Below are positions 8,163 to 16,685 of a DNA stretch of 64,000 bases, in pieces. The position numbers were made by a program, and so were the translations under genes. A model generated the notes under the pieces. The model worked only from the letters and a program-made list of their open reading frames with translations, was not told the origin of the DNA and searched no databases. How positions within the stretch are numbered: position 1 is the stretch's first letter; every line of letters begins with the position of its first letter. Origin of the DNA: Leptospira sp. WS60.C2 (GTDB taxonomy: Bacteria; Spirochaetota; Leptospiria; Leptospirales; Leptospiraceae); the NCBI RefSeq assembly GCF_040833955.1, contig NZ_CP162133.1, positions 2,378,001 to 2,442,000 on the forward strand, read 5' to 3'.

Positions 8163-9548
8163 ATGGACAAATCAGATATGGTTGAAATTACTTTCTACGA
8201 TGAAGAAAAAACCCATCTAAGGGCAAATCAAAAGGGATCCACCATATTAGAAACAGCCCTTCACAACAACTATCCTTTATACCATTTGTGCGGTGGTAAT
8301 GCAAAATGTACAACATGTAGAGTGTTTGTCTCAGATGGACTTGATCTTCTTAGTAACCGAAATGAAAGAGAACAAGCATTAGCCGATAGAAAAGGTTGGC
8401 CCAAAGAAATTCGTTTGGCCTGCCAAACAGAAGTATTTGGTAACATCGGGGTTCGAAGGATCATCCGAGACAATAAAGATCTTAAAACTGTTACAAGCGA
8501 ATCCAAATCTTCTCGAACAGGAGAAGAATGTTTTGCAGTGATTTTGTTTTTGGACATCAAAGGTTTTACAGCGTTTACGGAAGCCAATCTTCCTTATGAT
8601 GTTGTTTTTGTTTTAAACCGTTTCTTTCATGAAATGAGTGAGCCCATTCTTAACAATGGTGGAGAAATTGATAAATTCATTGGAGATGGAATTTTGGCTT
8701 TTTTCCAAATTCCGTTTCGTGAGAGATTAAAACAATCCTCCAAGGAAGAAATGGAGACTTCCAAAAAAGAAACGATGAAATCAGCAATTCGATCTTGCCT
8801 TCGAATGTTTGATCAGTTAAAAAAATTTAATCAGGAAATGAAAGATCGATTCAATTTTACATTCGACATTCGTTTAGGAATGCATGCAGGAAATGTCATT
8901 TATGGAGACATCGGTCACTCTGAATTCAAAAGCCAAACCGTCCTGGGAGATGTTGTGAATGTGGCAAGTCGCCTGGAGGCACTGAATAAAAAAACAGACA
9001 CAAAATTTTTAGTTTCGGATGTTATTTACAACGCCATACAATCTTCCTTATCGATAGACAAAAAGGTCATCACAAAATTAAGAGGGAAATCGGAATCCAT
9101 GACAGCATATTCTGTGACAGGATTCAAACAAAATGATCCAATCCTCCTCATTCAAAAATATTTTGATCAATTAAACGTAGAATCTCCCCAATGGTTTCAA
9201 AATTTTGAAAACGAATTAGAAGGAATAAGGAATCAAAATCCAAGGACAATACCAAATTTAGAAAAAGAAACATCAGAACAAAGAAATCTTTTTGATACAT
9301 TTGAACGAATCATAGAGAAATTAGGAAATCCAGTTGCTCTTAAAAATGAGATCACAAGGTTAGCAAAATTCTATCAAAGCATTGCCTTTTCCAATGATGA
9401 GATTACAGAGTTAGTTCCTATCCTTCTACGTTCGATGAAAGAATCATCTCCTAGTTTATGGAATGAAACAATTGATGCTTATCAAAAACAAGTTTGGACC
9501 GAAATCACCATTCAAGTGATAGAAACCAAAATAAACCTTGCTATTTAA
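8163..9548 (+). CDS. [2Fe-2S] ferredoxin-adenylate/guanylate cyclase fusion
   Basis: 461 residues. Residues 5-95 are a plant/adrenodoxin-type ferredoxin with all four cluster ligands: Cys43, Cys49 and Cys52 in HLCGGNAKCTTCRV, and Cys87 in RLACQTE. Residues 124-315 are a class III nucleotide cyclase with both metal-binding Asp residues (D131 in LFLDIKGF, D175 in FIGDGI) and the HAGNVIYGDIG and VNVASRLEA motifs. The last 140 residues are helical and unassigned. The arrangement suggests that cluster redox state sets cyclic-nucleotide output. It is soluble, with no membrane segment. The ABC transporter gene follows after 34 bases on the same strand, with a weak hairpin between them. Confidence 0.9.
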   Translation: MDKSDMVEITFYDEEKTHLRANQKGSTILETALHNNYPLYHLCGGNAKCTTCRVFVSDGLDLLSNRNEREQALADRKGWPKEIRLACQTEVFGNIGVRRIIRDNKDLKTVTSESKSSRTGEECFAVILFLDIKGFTAFTEANLPYDVVFVLNRFFHEMSEPILNNGGEIDKFIGDGILAFFQIPFRERLKQSSKEEMETSKKETMKSAIRSCLRMFDQLKKFNQEMKDRFNFTFDIRLGMHAGNVIYGDIGHSEFKSQTVLGDVVNVASRLEALNKKTDTKFLVSDVIYNAIQSSLSIDKKVITKLRGKSESMTAYSVTGFKQNDPILLIQKYFDQLNVESPQWFQNFENELEGIRNQNPRTIPNLEKETSEQRNLFDTFERIIEKLGNPVALKNEITRLAKFYQSIAFSNDEITELVPILLRSMKESSPSLWNETIDAYQKQVWTEITIQVIETKINLAI

Positions 9549-9581
9549 AAAATGATGATTTCAATGGAACCATCATTTTTT
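9548..9581 (+). terminator. weak hairpin after the ferredoxin-cyclase gene
   Basis: AAAAATGATG and CATCATTTTTT form a 10-bp, AT-rich stem with a 13-base loop ending in a T run. It directly precedes the next start codon (9583) and may act as an attenuator between the two genes. Confidence 0.4.
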
Positions 9582-9582
9582 C

Positions 9583-11283
9583 ATGCCGCTCGAAGTAACA
9601 AAACAATCCACTTTCCAACATTTATTCAATGTCATTAAACAGTTGGTTAAGTCCAAACAAGGACCAACTGCGATTCGTTATAGCATTCTACTCATTTTAC
9701 TTGTAATCGGATTTAATGCTCTAAATGTCTTCAATAGTTTTGTTGGTCGCGATTTTATCTCTTCTATTGAAAGAAAAAATGTAACCAAATTTTATCAATA
9801 TGCCATTTTATATGGTCTGGTGTTTTTAATTTCCGCTGCCATTGGAGCTATCTATCGTTTTATAGAAGAAAGGCTTGGTATTTTATGGAGAGAACAAATG
9901 ACATGGAGGCTCACAGAATCCTATTTAAGTGAAAAAACTTATCACTCCATACTAAATCAAAAAGGAATTGAAAATCCGGACCAAAGGATCACGGACGATG
10001 TAAAAGCATTCACGACAACAACTCTATCGTTTATATTGCTTTTTCTGGGCGGTGTGTTTTCTGCCATTTCGTTTGCAGGCGTTCTCTGGAGTATCAATCC
10101 CCTTTTATTTCTCGTTGCCATTTTATATGCGAGTATTGGAACAATTTCGACTATATTTTTAGGAAAGGATCTCATTCGCATCAATTACAACCAATTGGAT
10201 TTGGAAGCCAATTACCGATCGGACCTACTTCACATCAAACAACATGCCGAATCCATTGCACTCACCCATCGTGAAATGCGAATGTCGGTTCGACTCAAAA
10301 ATAAACTGAAAACACTTGTGACCAATTTCAAAAAGTTAATAGCCGTTAACTTGCGACTTAGCCTTTTTACCAATAGTTATAATTATTTCATTCAAATCAT
10401 TCCCATGTTACTCATTGCACCTAGTTATATGAAAGGCGAGATAGAATTCGGTGTGATCACACAAGCCGGTCTAGCTTTTACTACTTTACTCAATGCATTT
10501 TCACTGATAGTGACACAATTCCAGTCTATTTCGGCTTTTACTGCTGTTGTCAAACGTTTACAATCTTTGGATACAGCTATGATACATTCAGAAGAGAGGA
10601 GCAAATGGAAAGAGACAAACAACCACCATCCAGACGGAATTCGATTCGATCATTTTAGTCTTTATGCAAATGACAAAACAAAGTATCTCATACAAAATTT
10701 AAACTTAAACATTCAAACTAAAGAAAGATGGCTAGTCACTTCCATCGATGAAAGAGCAAAACTAAGTTTTTTTCGTGCTCTTGCAGGAATCCAAAACCAA
10801 GATGAAGGTAAACTTCTAAAACCCAATCGCGATGAAATTCTTTTTTTACCAGAGCAACCCTATTTGCCTCCAGGAAGACTCAGGAATGTCATTGTTCCTG
10901 CTTTTCTTGGAAACTCAGTTTCCGATACAAAAGTGATGAAAGAATTAAAAATTCACAATTTAGATACTTTGGTAATAAGATTCGGTGGATTATCTGCATT
11001 AAAAGAATGGGACGATGAACTTTCCTTAGCCGAAAAATTCAAAATCTCTACCATCCGAATCAAATTAGCCAATCCAAAGTTTGTAGTCTTGGATCGACCA
11101 ACATCTTCTGTTGGAAAATTTGAAATTTCAAAAATCTTAAAAAAATTTCATTCACTTGGAATGACAACGATTGTTCTTGCGAAGGGTGAAGAAACGGCTT
11201 TGGAATATGACTACCACCTCAGCTTAGATCATTTTGGGAAATGGACAGTAAACAAGATGAACCCATTTGCTAAGGATAAGTGA
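9583..11283 (+). CDS. ABCD/SbmA-BacA-like transporter with degenerate ATPase domain
   Basis: 566 residues. The first ~330 form an ABC_membrane_2 type unit (FNSFVGRDFISSIERKN, YRFIEERLGILWREQMT, NPDQRITDDVKAF) as in YddA, SbmA and BacA, which import peptides, bleomycin and cobalamin-like compounds. The remainder should be the nucleotide-binding domain, but every motif is broken. The Walker A position reads TSIDERAKLSFFRALAG with no GxxxxGK[ST]. The signature region reads LSLAEKFKIS. Walker B reads VVLDRPTSS, with Arg where catalytic Glu belongs. The Q-loop (LPEQPYLPPG) is still recognisable. It may therefore work like SbmA/BacA, driven by proton motive force. It overlaps the phosphorylase gene by 4 bases. 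No Shine-Dalgarno is evident. Confidence 0.85.
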   Translation: MPLEVTKQSTFQHLFNVIKQLVKSKQGPTAIRYSILLILLVIGFNALNVFNSFVGRDFISSIERKNVTKFYQYAILYGLVFLISAAIGAIYRFIEERLGILWREQMTWRLTESYLSEKTYHSILNQKGIENPDQRITDDVKAFTTTTLSFILLFLGGVFSAISFAGVLWSINPLLFLVAILYASIGTISTIFLGKDLIRINYNQLDLEANYRSDLLHIKQHAESIALTHREMRMSVRLKNKLKTLVTNFKKLIAVNLRLSLFTNSYNYFIQIIPMLLIAPSYMKGEIEFGVITQAGLAFTTLLNAFSLIVTQFQSISAFTAVVKRLQSLDTAMIHSEERSKWKETNNHHPDGIRFDHFSLYANDKTKYLIQNLNLNIQTKERWLVTSIDERAKLSFFRALAGIQNQDEGKLLKPNRDEILFLPEQPYLPPGRLRNVIVPAFLGNSVSDTKVMKELKIHNLDTLVIRFGGLSALKEWDDELSLAEKFKISTIRIKLANPKFVVLDRPTSSVGKFEISKILKKFHSLGMTTIVLAKGEETALEYDYHLSLDHFGKWTVNKMNPFAKDK

Positions 11284-14200
11284 TGTATACACTCAAAAAC
11301 CAATCTGGGCTTAAAGTGCAAGTTTCCAAAAACTTATCCATCCATTCGATGTTTCACAAGAATTTATTTCTCAATTTGTATTTGGGAAACGATTTGGAAG
11401 TAGGTCCGAATAATCTGATCTTACAATATGAGACGCAATCAAACAAAGAATCATTGCCTTTATTTTCACCATTCGGTTCACCAGAAGTAAAAGTATCAGA
11501 GAGACAAATTCAAATCAAAAGAAAATTGGATAACCTAGATTTGACAACAAAACTTGAGTTACATCCAAAAGAAAATTGTTGGAGGATACAAACAACTGTA
11601 AAAAACAAAAGTATAGAAAAGGTATCAGTTTGTTTCATTCGAACACAAGACGTTGGTCTTTGTGATTATTTTTCAGCTAGATTAAATGAGGCATTTGTTT
11701 CACACTACATCCATCATGAAATCATAAAAGAAGAACCGTATGGGATCTCGATTCTCTCAAGGCAAAATGAATCTGTTAGAGGCAAAAACCCAACCTTATA
11801 TCAATACGCAGACATACCTGTGGTCTCTTATGCAACCGACGGAACCGATATTTTTAAAGATGGAATAATCCAAACTTTGGCAAACAGAAGAAAACAAGGG
11901 GAACATTCCATGGTGGCACTTGGAACAAACGTTTGGGCTTTGGAACCTAACGAAACCAAGGTCTTTCATTTCTATTCTTATTTTATAGAGGATTTAGATA
12001 GGATTACTTCCTTTTCACCAAACAATCATTTCATTCATCTTTGCCAATTTGGTTGGGAAGATGAAACTCTTCTGAATGGGAGTCCTGTAGCGATCAGTCT
12101 ATTTCACAAACAAAATGCATTGAATGGTGAGATGATCACAAAGGATAGAATCAAAAAAGAATTTCTTGGTGTATGGAGAAATGTAGAGGAAAATCCAGAA
12201 GGCACTTTATTGTCTTTTTTTACTGAAGAAGAAACACACGTAACTTTGGTTTCTAAGGAAAGGTGTGGCCTAAGGCCCCAAGGTCAAATTTTAAGAACAG
12301 GTACACATCTGATTCCAAGAGAATCATCCCTAACAATAACTTCTTATTTTCAAGGGATCTTTCTTTCACAACTCACAGAAGGACATGCCAGTAGCAACCA
12401 GTTGCTTTCTCGAAAGAGCGGTGATTTAGGATTTAGTAAATCCAAAGGACTGCGTATTTTTTGTAAGATTTCAGGAGAATGGAAACTTCTAGAACATCCA
12501 TCGTATCTCATCTCACAACCAAAAGCAATAGAATGGGTGTATGTTGGGAAAAGCCAGACAATCAAAGTCAAAGTAGTAGCAAACGATAATGATTCAGTAT
12601 CCTTGACACTTCTTCATGACCTGAACAAACCGATGGAAGTTTTATTTTCCTTTTCCACAGGCCTCGATGGTGAAAATGGAGACCTCCCCCTACCTCCCCA
12701 AATCAATCTGAATGATTCTTGCATTATCGTAGCTCCCAACCCAAAAAGTTCTCTATACGAACGATTATTAGGTGCTGGTTTTCGGATTGAAACCCAATCC
12801 CTGCAGAAGTTTCAAGTAACAAACGATGATCCATTATGGGTAAAGGGTAATTCCATGGATTTACCATATCTAACGTTACAAACCAAACTGGAATCTAGAA
12901 TGTCTTTCACAATTTTCGGAGAATTGGAAGTAGATTTGAAATCACCTCTTCCCTCTCAGTCAAACATAAAAAAGTCGATCGTTTATCCCTCACTTCTAGA
13001 TGCTTCCCAATCAATCACAAACTCTTCCCTTCTAGAAATGTTTGAGATCCTTCCCTGGTACAAACAAAACGCAGAAATCCATTATTTAAATCCAAGAGGA
13101 TTGGAACAATTTTCAGGAGGTGGTTGGGGAACACGCGATGTATGCCAAGGGGCATTTGAATTTTTATTATCTGATGGAAATTTTTCTGCCATCAGAGATT
13201 TACTCTTACGAGTCTTCAGCGAACAAAACGAAGATGGAGATTGGCCACAATGGTTTATGTTATATGATCGGGACAAAAACATTCGAGCAAGTGATTCCCA
13301 TGGTGATATTCTCTACTGGCCTCTTCTTAGCCTCATTACATACCTAGAGCGATCGAATGATTTTTCTATACTTGAAGAGGTTACAACCAATCAAAAACGG
13401 AAGACAAATCGAAATCTTTTAGAATCACTGGAAGTAACAGTTTCCGAAATCCATACACGGATGATTCCGAACACTCATTTGCCCAAATACGGCCATGGTG
13501 ACTGGAATGACTCGATGCAACCAAAGGATGAATCATTACACGCTCACGCCGTAAGTTCTTGGACAGCGGAATTACAAACTATTCTTTTTCAAAAATTGGT
13601 TTGGTTGTATTCACAATTGGGTGACCAGACAAAAGCAAATCAGTGTTCATTTCTTTTGCAAACCATGATGGAAGAACTCCAAAACAAGTGTATGGAATCT
13701 GGTGTGATAGCAGGATTGATTACGTTTACACCTAACCAAAAAACAGAATTTTTACTTCATCCGAACGATCATCATTCTACGATTTCATACAGCATACTTC
13801 CCATGATTTATGGAATCCTTTCCAATGTTTTTTCAATGAAAGAGGCAGAATTCCATTTGGATTTAATCAAAAAACACCTAACGGGTCCAGATGGAGTTCG
13901 TTTGTTTGACAAACCTGTTCTTTATAAACAAGGGAATACAAAATTTTTTCGCCGAGCAGAAACCGCAAGTTACTTCGGCCGTGAGATTGGACTGATGTAC
14001 ACTCATGCACATTTACGATATTGTGAAGCCCTTGCCCACATGGGAAAATCAGATGAATTTTTTTGGCAATTGAACTTAACCAATCCAATTGGAATTACCA
14101 AACGAATTCCAGCTTGTCAGACAAGACAATCAAACTGTTATTATTCAAGCTCCGACGGTGCATTTCTTGATCGTATGGAAGCAGAGTCTCTTTATGCAAA

Positions 14201-14576
14201 ATTAATTGCAGGTGAAATTCCTTTGGAAGGTGGATGGCGGGTGTATTCGAGTGGACCAGGTATCTTTTTAAAACTGTTTTATGAATCACTTCTAGGAATC
14301 CAAATCAATCATAATGGAATCGTATTCGATCCGATTTTACCAAAAGAGTTTGATGGACTTTGTTTGGATCTGGAACTCTTTTCCCAAAAAGTCAAACTGA
14401 TCTATCATATTCGTTCCAAACGAGGAACCATTGAAACAATTTGCATGAATGGAAACGAAATCTTTTGCGAAAGAAGGGAAAACAAATACCGGCGAGGTGG
14501 TCTCAAATTGACTAAGGACAGTTTCTTTCCGTTGCAAAAACAAGACATCACAACAATGGAAATCTATATTCAATAA
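11280..14576 (+). CDS. GH94 phosphorylase, probably 1,2-beta-oligoglucan phosphorylase-like
   Basis: 1098 residues, the size of characterised 1,2-beta-oligoglucan phosphorylases and larger than cellobiose phosphorylases (about 800). The N-terminal half is beta-sandwich and contains NEAFVSHYIHHE, ILSRQNES and SYATDGTDIF, segments I associate with this subgroup. The C-terminal half is an (alpha/alpha)6 barrel with the catalytic general-acid region GGGWGTRDVCQGAFEF (Asp near residue 619) and HGDWNDSMQ (near 740). There is no signal peptide, so it acts in the cytoplasm, splitting a glucan with phosphate to a sugar 1-phosphate. ATGA overlap with the ABCD transporter gene suggests that the transporter supplies its substrate. 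The family is firm; the linkage specificity is inferred. Confidence 0.8.
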   Translation: MMYTLKNQSGLKVQVSKNLSIHSMFHKNLFLNLYLGNDLEVGPNNLILQYETQSNKESLPLFSPFGSPEVKVSERQIQIKRKLDNLDLTTKLELHPKENCWRIQTTVKNKSIEKVSVCFIRTQDVGLCDYFSARLNEAFVSHYIHHEIIKEEPYGISILSRQNESVRGKNPTLYQYADIPVVSYATDGTDIFKDGIIQTLANRRKQGEHSMVALGTNVWALEPNETKVFHFYSYFIEDLDRITSFSPNNHFIHLCQFGWEDETLLNGSPVAISLFHKQNALNGEMITKDRIKKEFLGVWRNVEENPEGTLLSFFTEEETHVTLVSKERCGLRPQGQILRTGTHLIPRESSLTITSYFQGIFLSQLTEGHASSNQLLSRKSGDLGFSKSKGLRIFCKISGEWKLLEHPSYLISQPKAIEWVYVGKSQTIKVKVVANDNDSVSLTLLHDLNKPMEVLFSFSTGLDGENGDLPLPPQINLNDSCIIVAPNPKSSLYERLLGAGFRIETQSLQKFQVTNDDPLWVKGNSMDLPYLTLQTKLESRMSFTIFGELEVDLKSPLPSQSNIKKSIVYPSLLDASQSITNSSLLEMFEILPWYKQNAEIHYLNPRGLEQFSGGGWGTRDVCQGAFEFLLSDGNFSAIRDLLLRVFSEQNEDGDWPQWFMLYDRDKNIRASDSHGDILYWPLLSLITYLERSNDFSILEEVTTNQKRKTNRNLLESLEVTVSEIHTRMIPNTHLPKYGHGDWNDSMQPKDESLHAHAVSSWTAELQTILFQKLVWLYSQLGDQTKANQCSFLLQTMMEELQNKCMESGVIAGLITFTPNQKTEFLLHPNDHHSTISYSILPMIYGILSNVFSMKEAEFHLDLIKKHLTGPDGVRLFDKPVLYKQGNTKFFRRAETASYFGREIGLMYTHAHLRYCEALAHMGKSDEFFWQLNLTNPIGITKRIPACQTRQSNCYYSSSDGAFLDRMEAESLYAKLIAGEIPLEGGWRVYSSGPGIFLKLFYESLLGIQINHNGIVFDPILPKEFDGLCLDLELFSQKVKLIYHIRSKRGTIETICMNGNEIFCERRENKYRRGGLKLTKDSFFPLQKQDITTMEIYIQ

Positions 14577-14578
14577 AA

Positions 14579-14615
14579 AAACCGCATGAGTGAATGTTTC
14601 ACACCCATACGGTTT
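14579..14615. terminator. bidirectional terminator between the GH94 and glnK genes
   Basis: AAACCG (14579) pairs with CGGTTT (14615), with further pairing of ATG/CAT and GTG/CAC inside. A-runs lie on the left and T-rich sequence on the right, so it can stop transcription of both convergent operons. Confidence 0.8.
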
Positions 14616-14641
14616 CCGATTTTTCCTTTTTCTAAGGAATG

Positions 14642-14986
14642 TTAAATGGCGTTTTTGCCTTTTTCGCCCGTTCTGATTCGAATCACTTCTTCCAATGGAG
14701 TGATAAAAATCTTCCCGTCACCAATTTTTCCGTCACCACTTTTTGCTGCTTTTAGGATCGCATCAACCGTTGGTTTTACAAATTCATCGTTCACAGCGAT
14801 TTCGAGTCTTACTTTTCTGAGTAAGTTCACTGTGTATTCATGGCCACGGAAAACTTCTGTTTTTCCTTTTTGTTGTCCATACCCTTGAACATCCGATACA
14901 GTTAAACGATAAATTTCGTTTTTGGTCAACTCTGCTTTTACTTCTTCCAACTTATGTGGTTGGATGATTGCAATGATCATTTTCAT
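14642..14986 (-). CDS. glnK: nitrogen regulatory protein P-II (GlnK/GlnB)
   Basis: 114 residues. It begins MKMIIAIIQPHKLEEVK and has the T-loop YGQQKGKTEVFRGHEY with the uridylylated Tyr51 in place, and the nucleotide-binding GDGKIFITPLEEVIRIRTGE. P-II proteins sense ATP/ADP and 2-oxoglutarate and, when in this location, plug the ammonia channel AmtB. The gene follows amtB by 20 bases, the usual amtB-glnK operon, and ends at the shared terminator. Confidence 0.95.
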   Translation of the reverse strand: MKMIIAIIQPHKLEEVKAELTKNEIYRLTVSDVQGYGQQKGKTEVFRGHEYTVNLLRKVRLEIAVNDEFVKPTVDAILKAAKSGDGKIGDGKIFITPLEEVIRIRTGEKGKNAI

Positions 14987-15006
14987 AATGTTAAACTCCT
15001 ATTTCC

Positions 15007-16395
15007 TTAACCACGAACTCGGATATTGAAATCAGGGTAAGCTTCTGCTCCATGTTCCCCAAGATCCAATCCACTCAATTCTTCTTCTTCACTCACTCGG
15101 ATTCCGCCAGCAAGTTTCAACACAAGCCATAAGATGAGAGAAATAGCAAAAGTGAACCCACCAATCGCCAAGATTCCATAAAGTTGTGTTAAGAAAGAAG
15201 GAACGTCTACGCCAGCAGGAGATCCTTCGTATCCAAAGATGGCAACCGCTAAGGTTCCCCAGATACCACATACTAAGTGGACAGATGTTGCACCCACTGG
15301 ATCGTCAATTTTCATTTTGTCAAAGAAGAGCACGGACAATACCACGAGTACACCCGAAACAGCACCAATGATGGCAGCTGACGTTGGGCTAACAATGGCA
15401 CAAGGAGCAGTAATCCCGACAAGACCTGCAAGTGTTCCATTTAAGATCATACCTAAGTCTGGTTTTTTTAAGATGATCCAAGCTGTCACTGTGGAAGCAA
15501 GTGCACCAAGTGCAGCAGAGATATTCGTTGTGACAATTACGTGTGCCATGGTGCTTCCATCACCTACACCCATCGTAGAACCAGGGTTAAAGCCAAACCA
15601 ACCGAGCCATAGGATGAGAGTTCCAAGGGCAGCAGATGTCATGTTGTGTCCAAGGATTGGTTTGATTCGACCATCAGGTAAAAATTTACCTTTTCTTGCA
15701 CCAAGAACAATCGCTCCTGCAAGGGCAGCCCAACCACCTACCGAGTGTACCACGGTGGAACCAGCAAAATCATGGAAACCCATTTCTGCAAGCCATCCAC
15801 CACCCCATACCCAGTGACCTGTGAAAGGATACATCACAGCTACTAAGATGAAGGAGAAAATCAAAAAGGAATGAAATTTAATACGTTCTGCAACTGCTCC
15901 CGAAACAATGGTTGCTGCAGTGGCAGCAAAGACTAGTTGGAAGAAAAATTTGGCAAGAAGTGGAACACCAGTCCAGTTCATGGATGAATAAACACCTTTG
16001 TAATCATCCCCAAGTGCAGGTGAGTTATCAAGTCCACCTAAGAAGAACAAACCTTCAGTTGCATAAAAAGGAGTTCCGTCACCGAACATAAGTCCCCAAC
16101 CAATGGCCCAATAGGAGAATGTTGCAGCGGCAAAAACGATAAAGTTTTTGGCTAAAATGTTTACTGTGTTTTTTGATTGAGCAAATCCTGATTCAACGAG
16201 AGCAAAACCAGCATTCATAAAGAACACCAACATACCTGCAACTAATACCCATAAAGTGTCTAGGCCTACAGTTAATGTTTGGATTGCTTTTGCGGTTTCT
16301 TCTGCTGGGTTCGCGACGGTTGCAGCTTCTTCTGCAAAAAGGAACATCGGAACGACCAGGAGAAGGAAGGCGATTGATTTGAAATAGTGTTTCAT
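15007..16395 (-). CDS. amtB: ammonium transporter AmtB
   Basis: About 462 residues from the start chosen here. An N-terminal signal peptide (FKSIAFLLLVVPMFLFAEE) is followed by eleven membrane helices of the Amt/Rh family. Family motifs include NAGFALVESGFAQSKN, GDGTPFYATEGLFFLGG, the channel His region DFAGSTVVHSVGGWAAL and the second pore His segment GATSVHLVCGIWGT. The frame extends to an ATG at 16440. However, the Met at 16395 starts a normal signal peptide, and the candidate sigma-54 promoter would place +1 near 16426, downstream of the longer start. It imports ammonium and is gated by the downstream P-II protein. Confidence 0.93.
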   Translation of the reverse strand: MKHYFKSIAFLLLVVPMFLFAEEAATVANPAEETAKAIQTLTVGLDTLWVLVAGMLVFFMNAGFALVESGFAQSKNTVNILAKNFIVFAAATFSYWAIGWGLMFGDGTPFYATEGLFFLGGLDNSPALGDDYKGVYSSMNWTGVPLLAKFFFQLVFAATAATIVSGAVAERIKFHSFLIFSFILVAVMYPFTGHWVWGGGWLAEMGFHDFAGSTVVHSVGGWAALAGAIVLGARKGKFLPDGRIKPILGHNMTSAALGTLILWLGWFGFNPGSTMGVGDGSTMAHVIVTTNISAALGALASTVTAWIILKKPDLGMILNGTLAGLVGITAPCAIVSPTSAAIIGAVSGVLVVLSVLFFDKMKIDDPVGATSVHLVCGIWGTLAVAIFGYEGSPAGVDVPSFLTQLYGILAIGGFTFAISLILWLVLKLAGGIRVSEEEELSGLDLGEHGAEAYPDFNIRVRG

Positions 16396-16436
16396 ATTGC
16401 CATGTATCCTTTCCATGTTATTTGCTGAAGAAGGAT

Positions 16437-16451
16437 GCAAGATTGGTACCC
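16437..16451 (-). promoter_or_regulatory. candidate sigma-54 promoter of amtB-glnK
   Basis: On the minus strand GGGTACCAATCTTGCA keeps the invariant GG (16450-16449) and GC (16438-16437) ten bases apart and has a perfect TTGCA -12 element. The -24 half is only partial. NtrC/RpoN control of amtB-glnK is common, which supports the reading. Confidence 0.4.
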
Positions 16452-16685
16452 GTTGAAAAAAAACGAAACAAATGGGAGAAAAAAAATCTAGAATTGCCTA
16501 AAAACCTTCCAAAATGCCTCGAAAACCGATGGGGCTTATGTCAAGGTTCTCCTTTCTTTTTTCAAGATACAGATCAAATTGATTCCTAACGGAACAGATA
16601 GCTCATTTTTTAAGCAAATCGCCTTTCCATACCTCCTGGCCGTAAAAAAAGAAAGCAACGTATCGTTCCAACCCCTCTAATAGAC

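Noticed and set aside
15239..15817. 192-codon plus-strand reading frame inside amtB
   Set aside because: It is antisense to well-conserved AmtB membrane helices and has no ribosome site or family resemblance.
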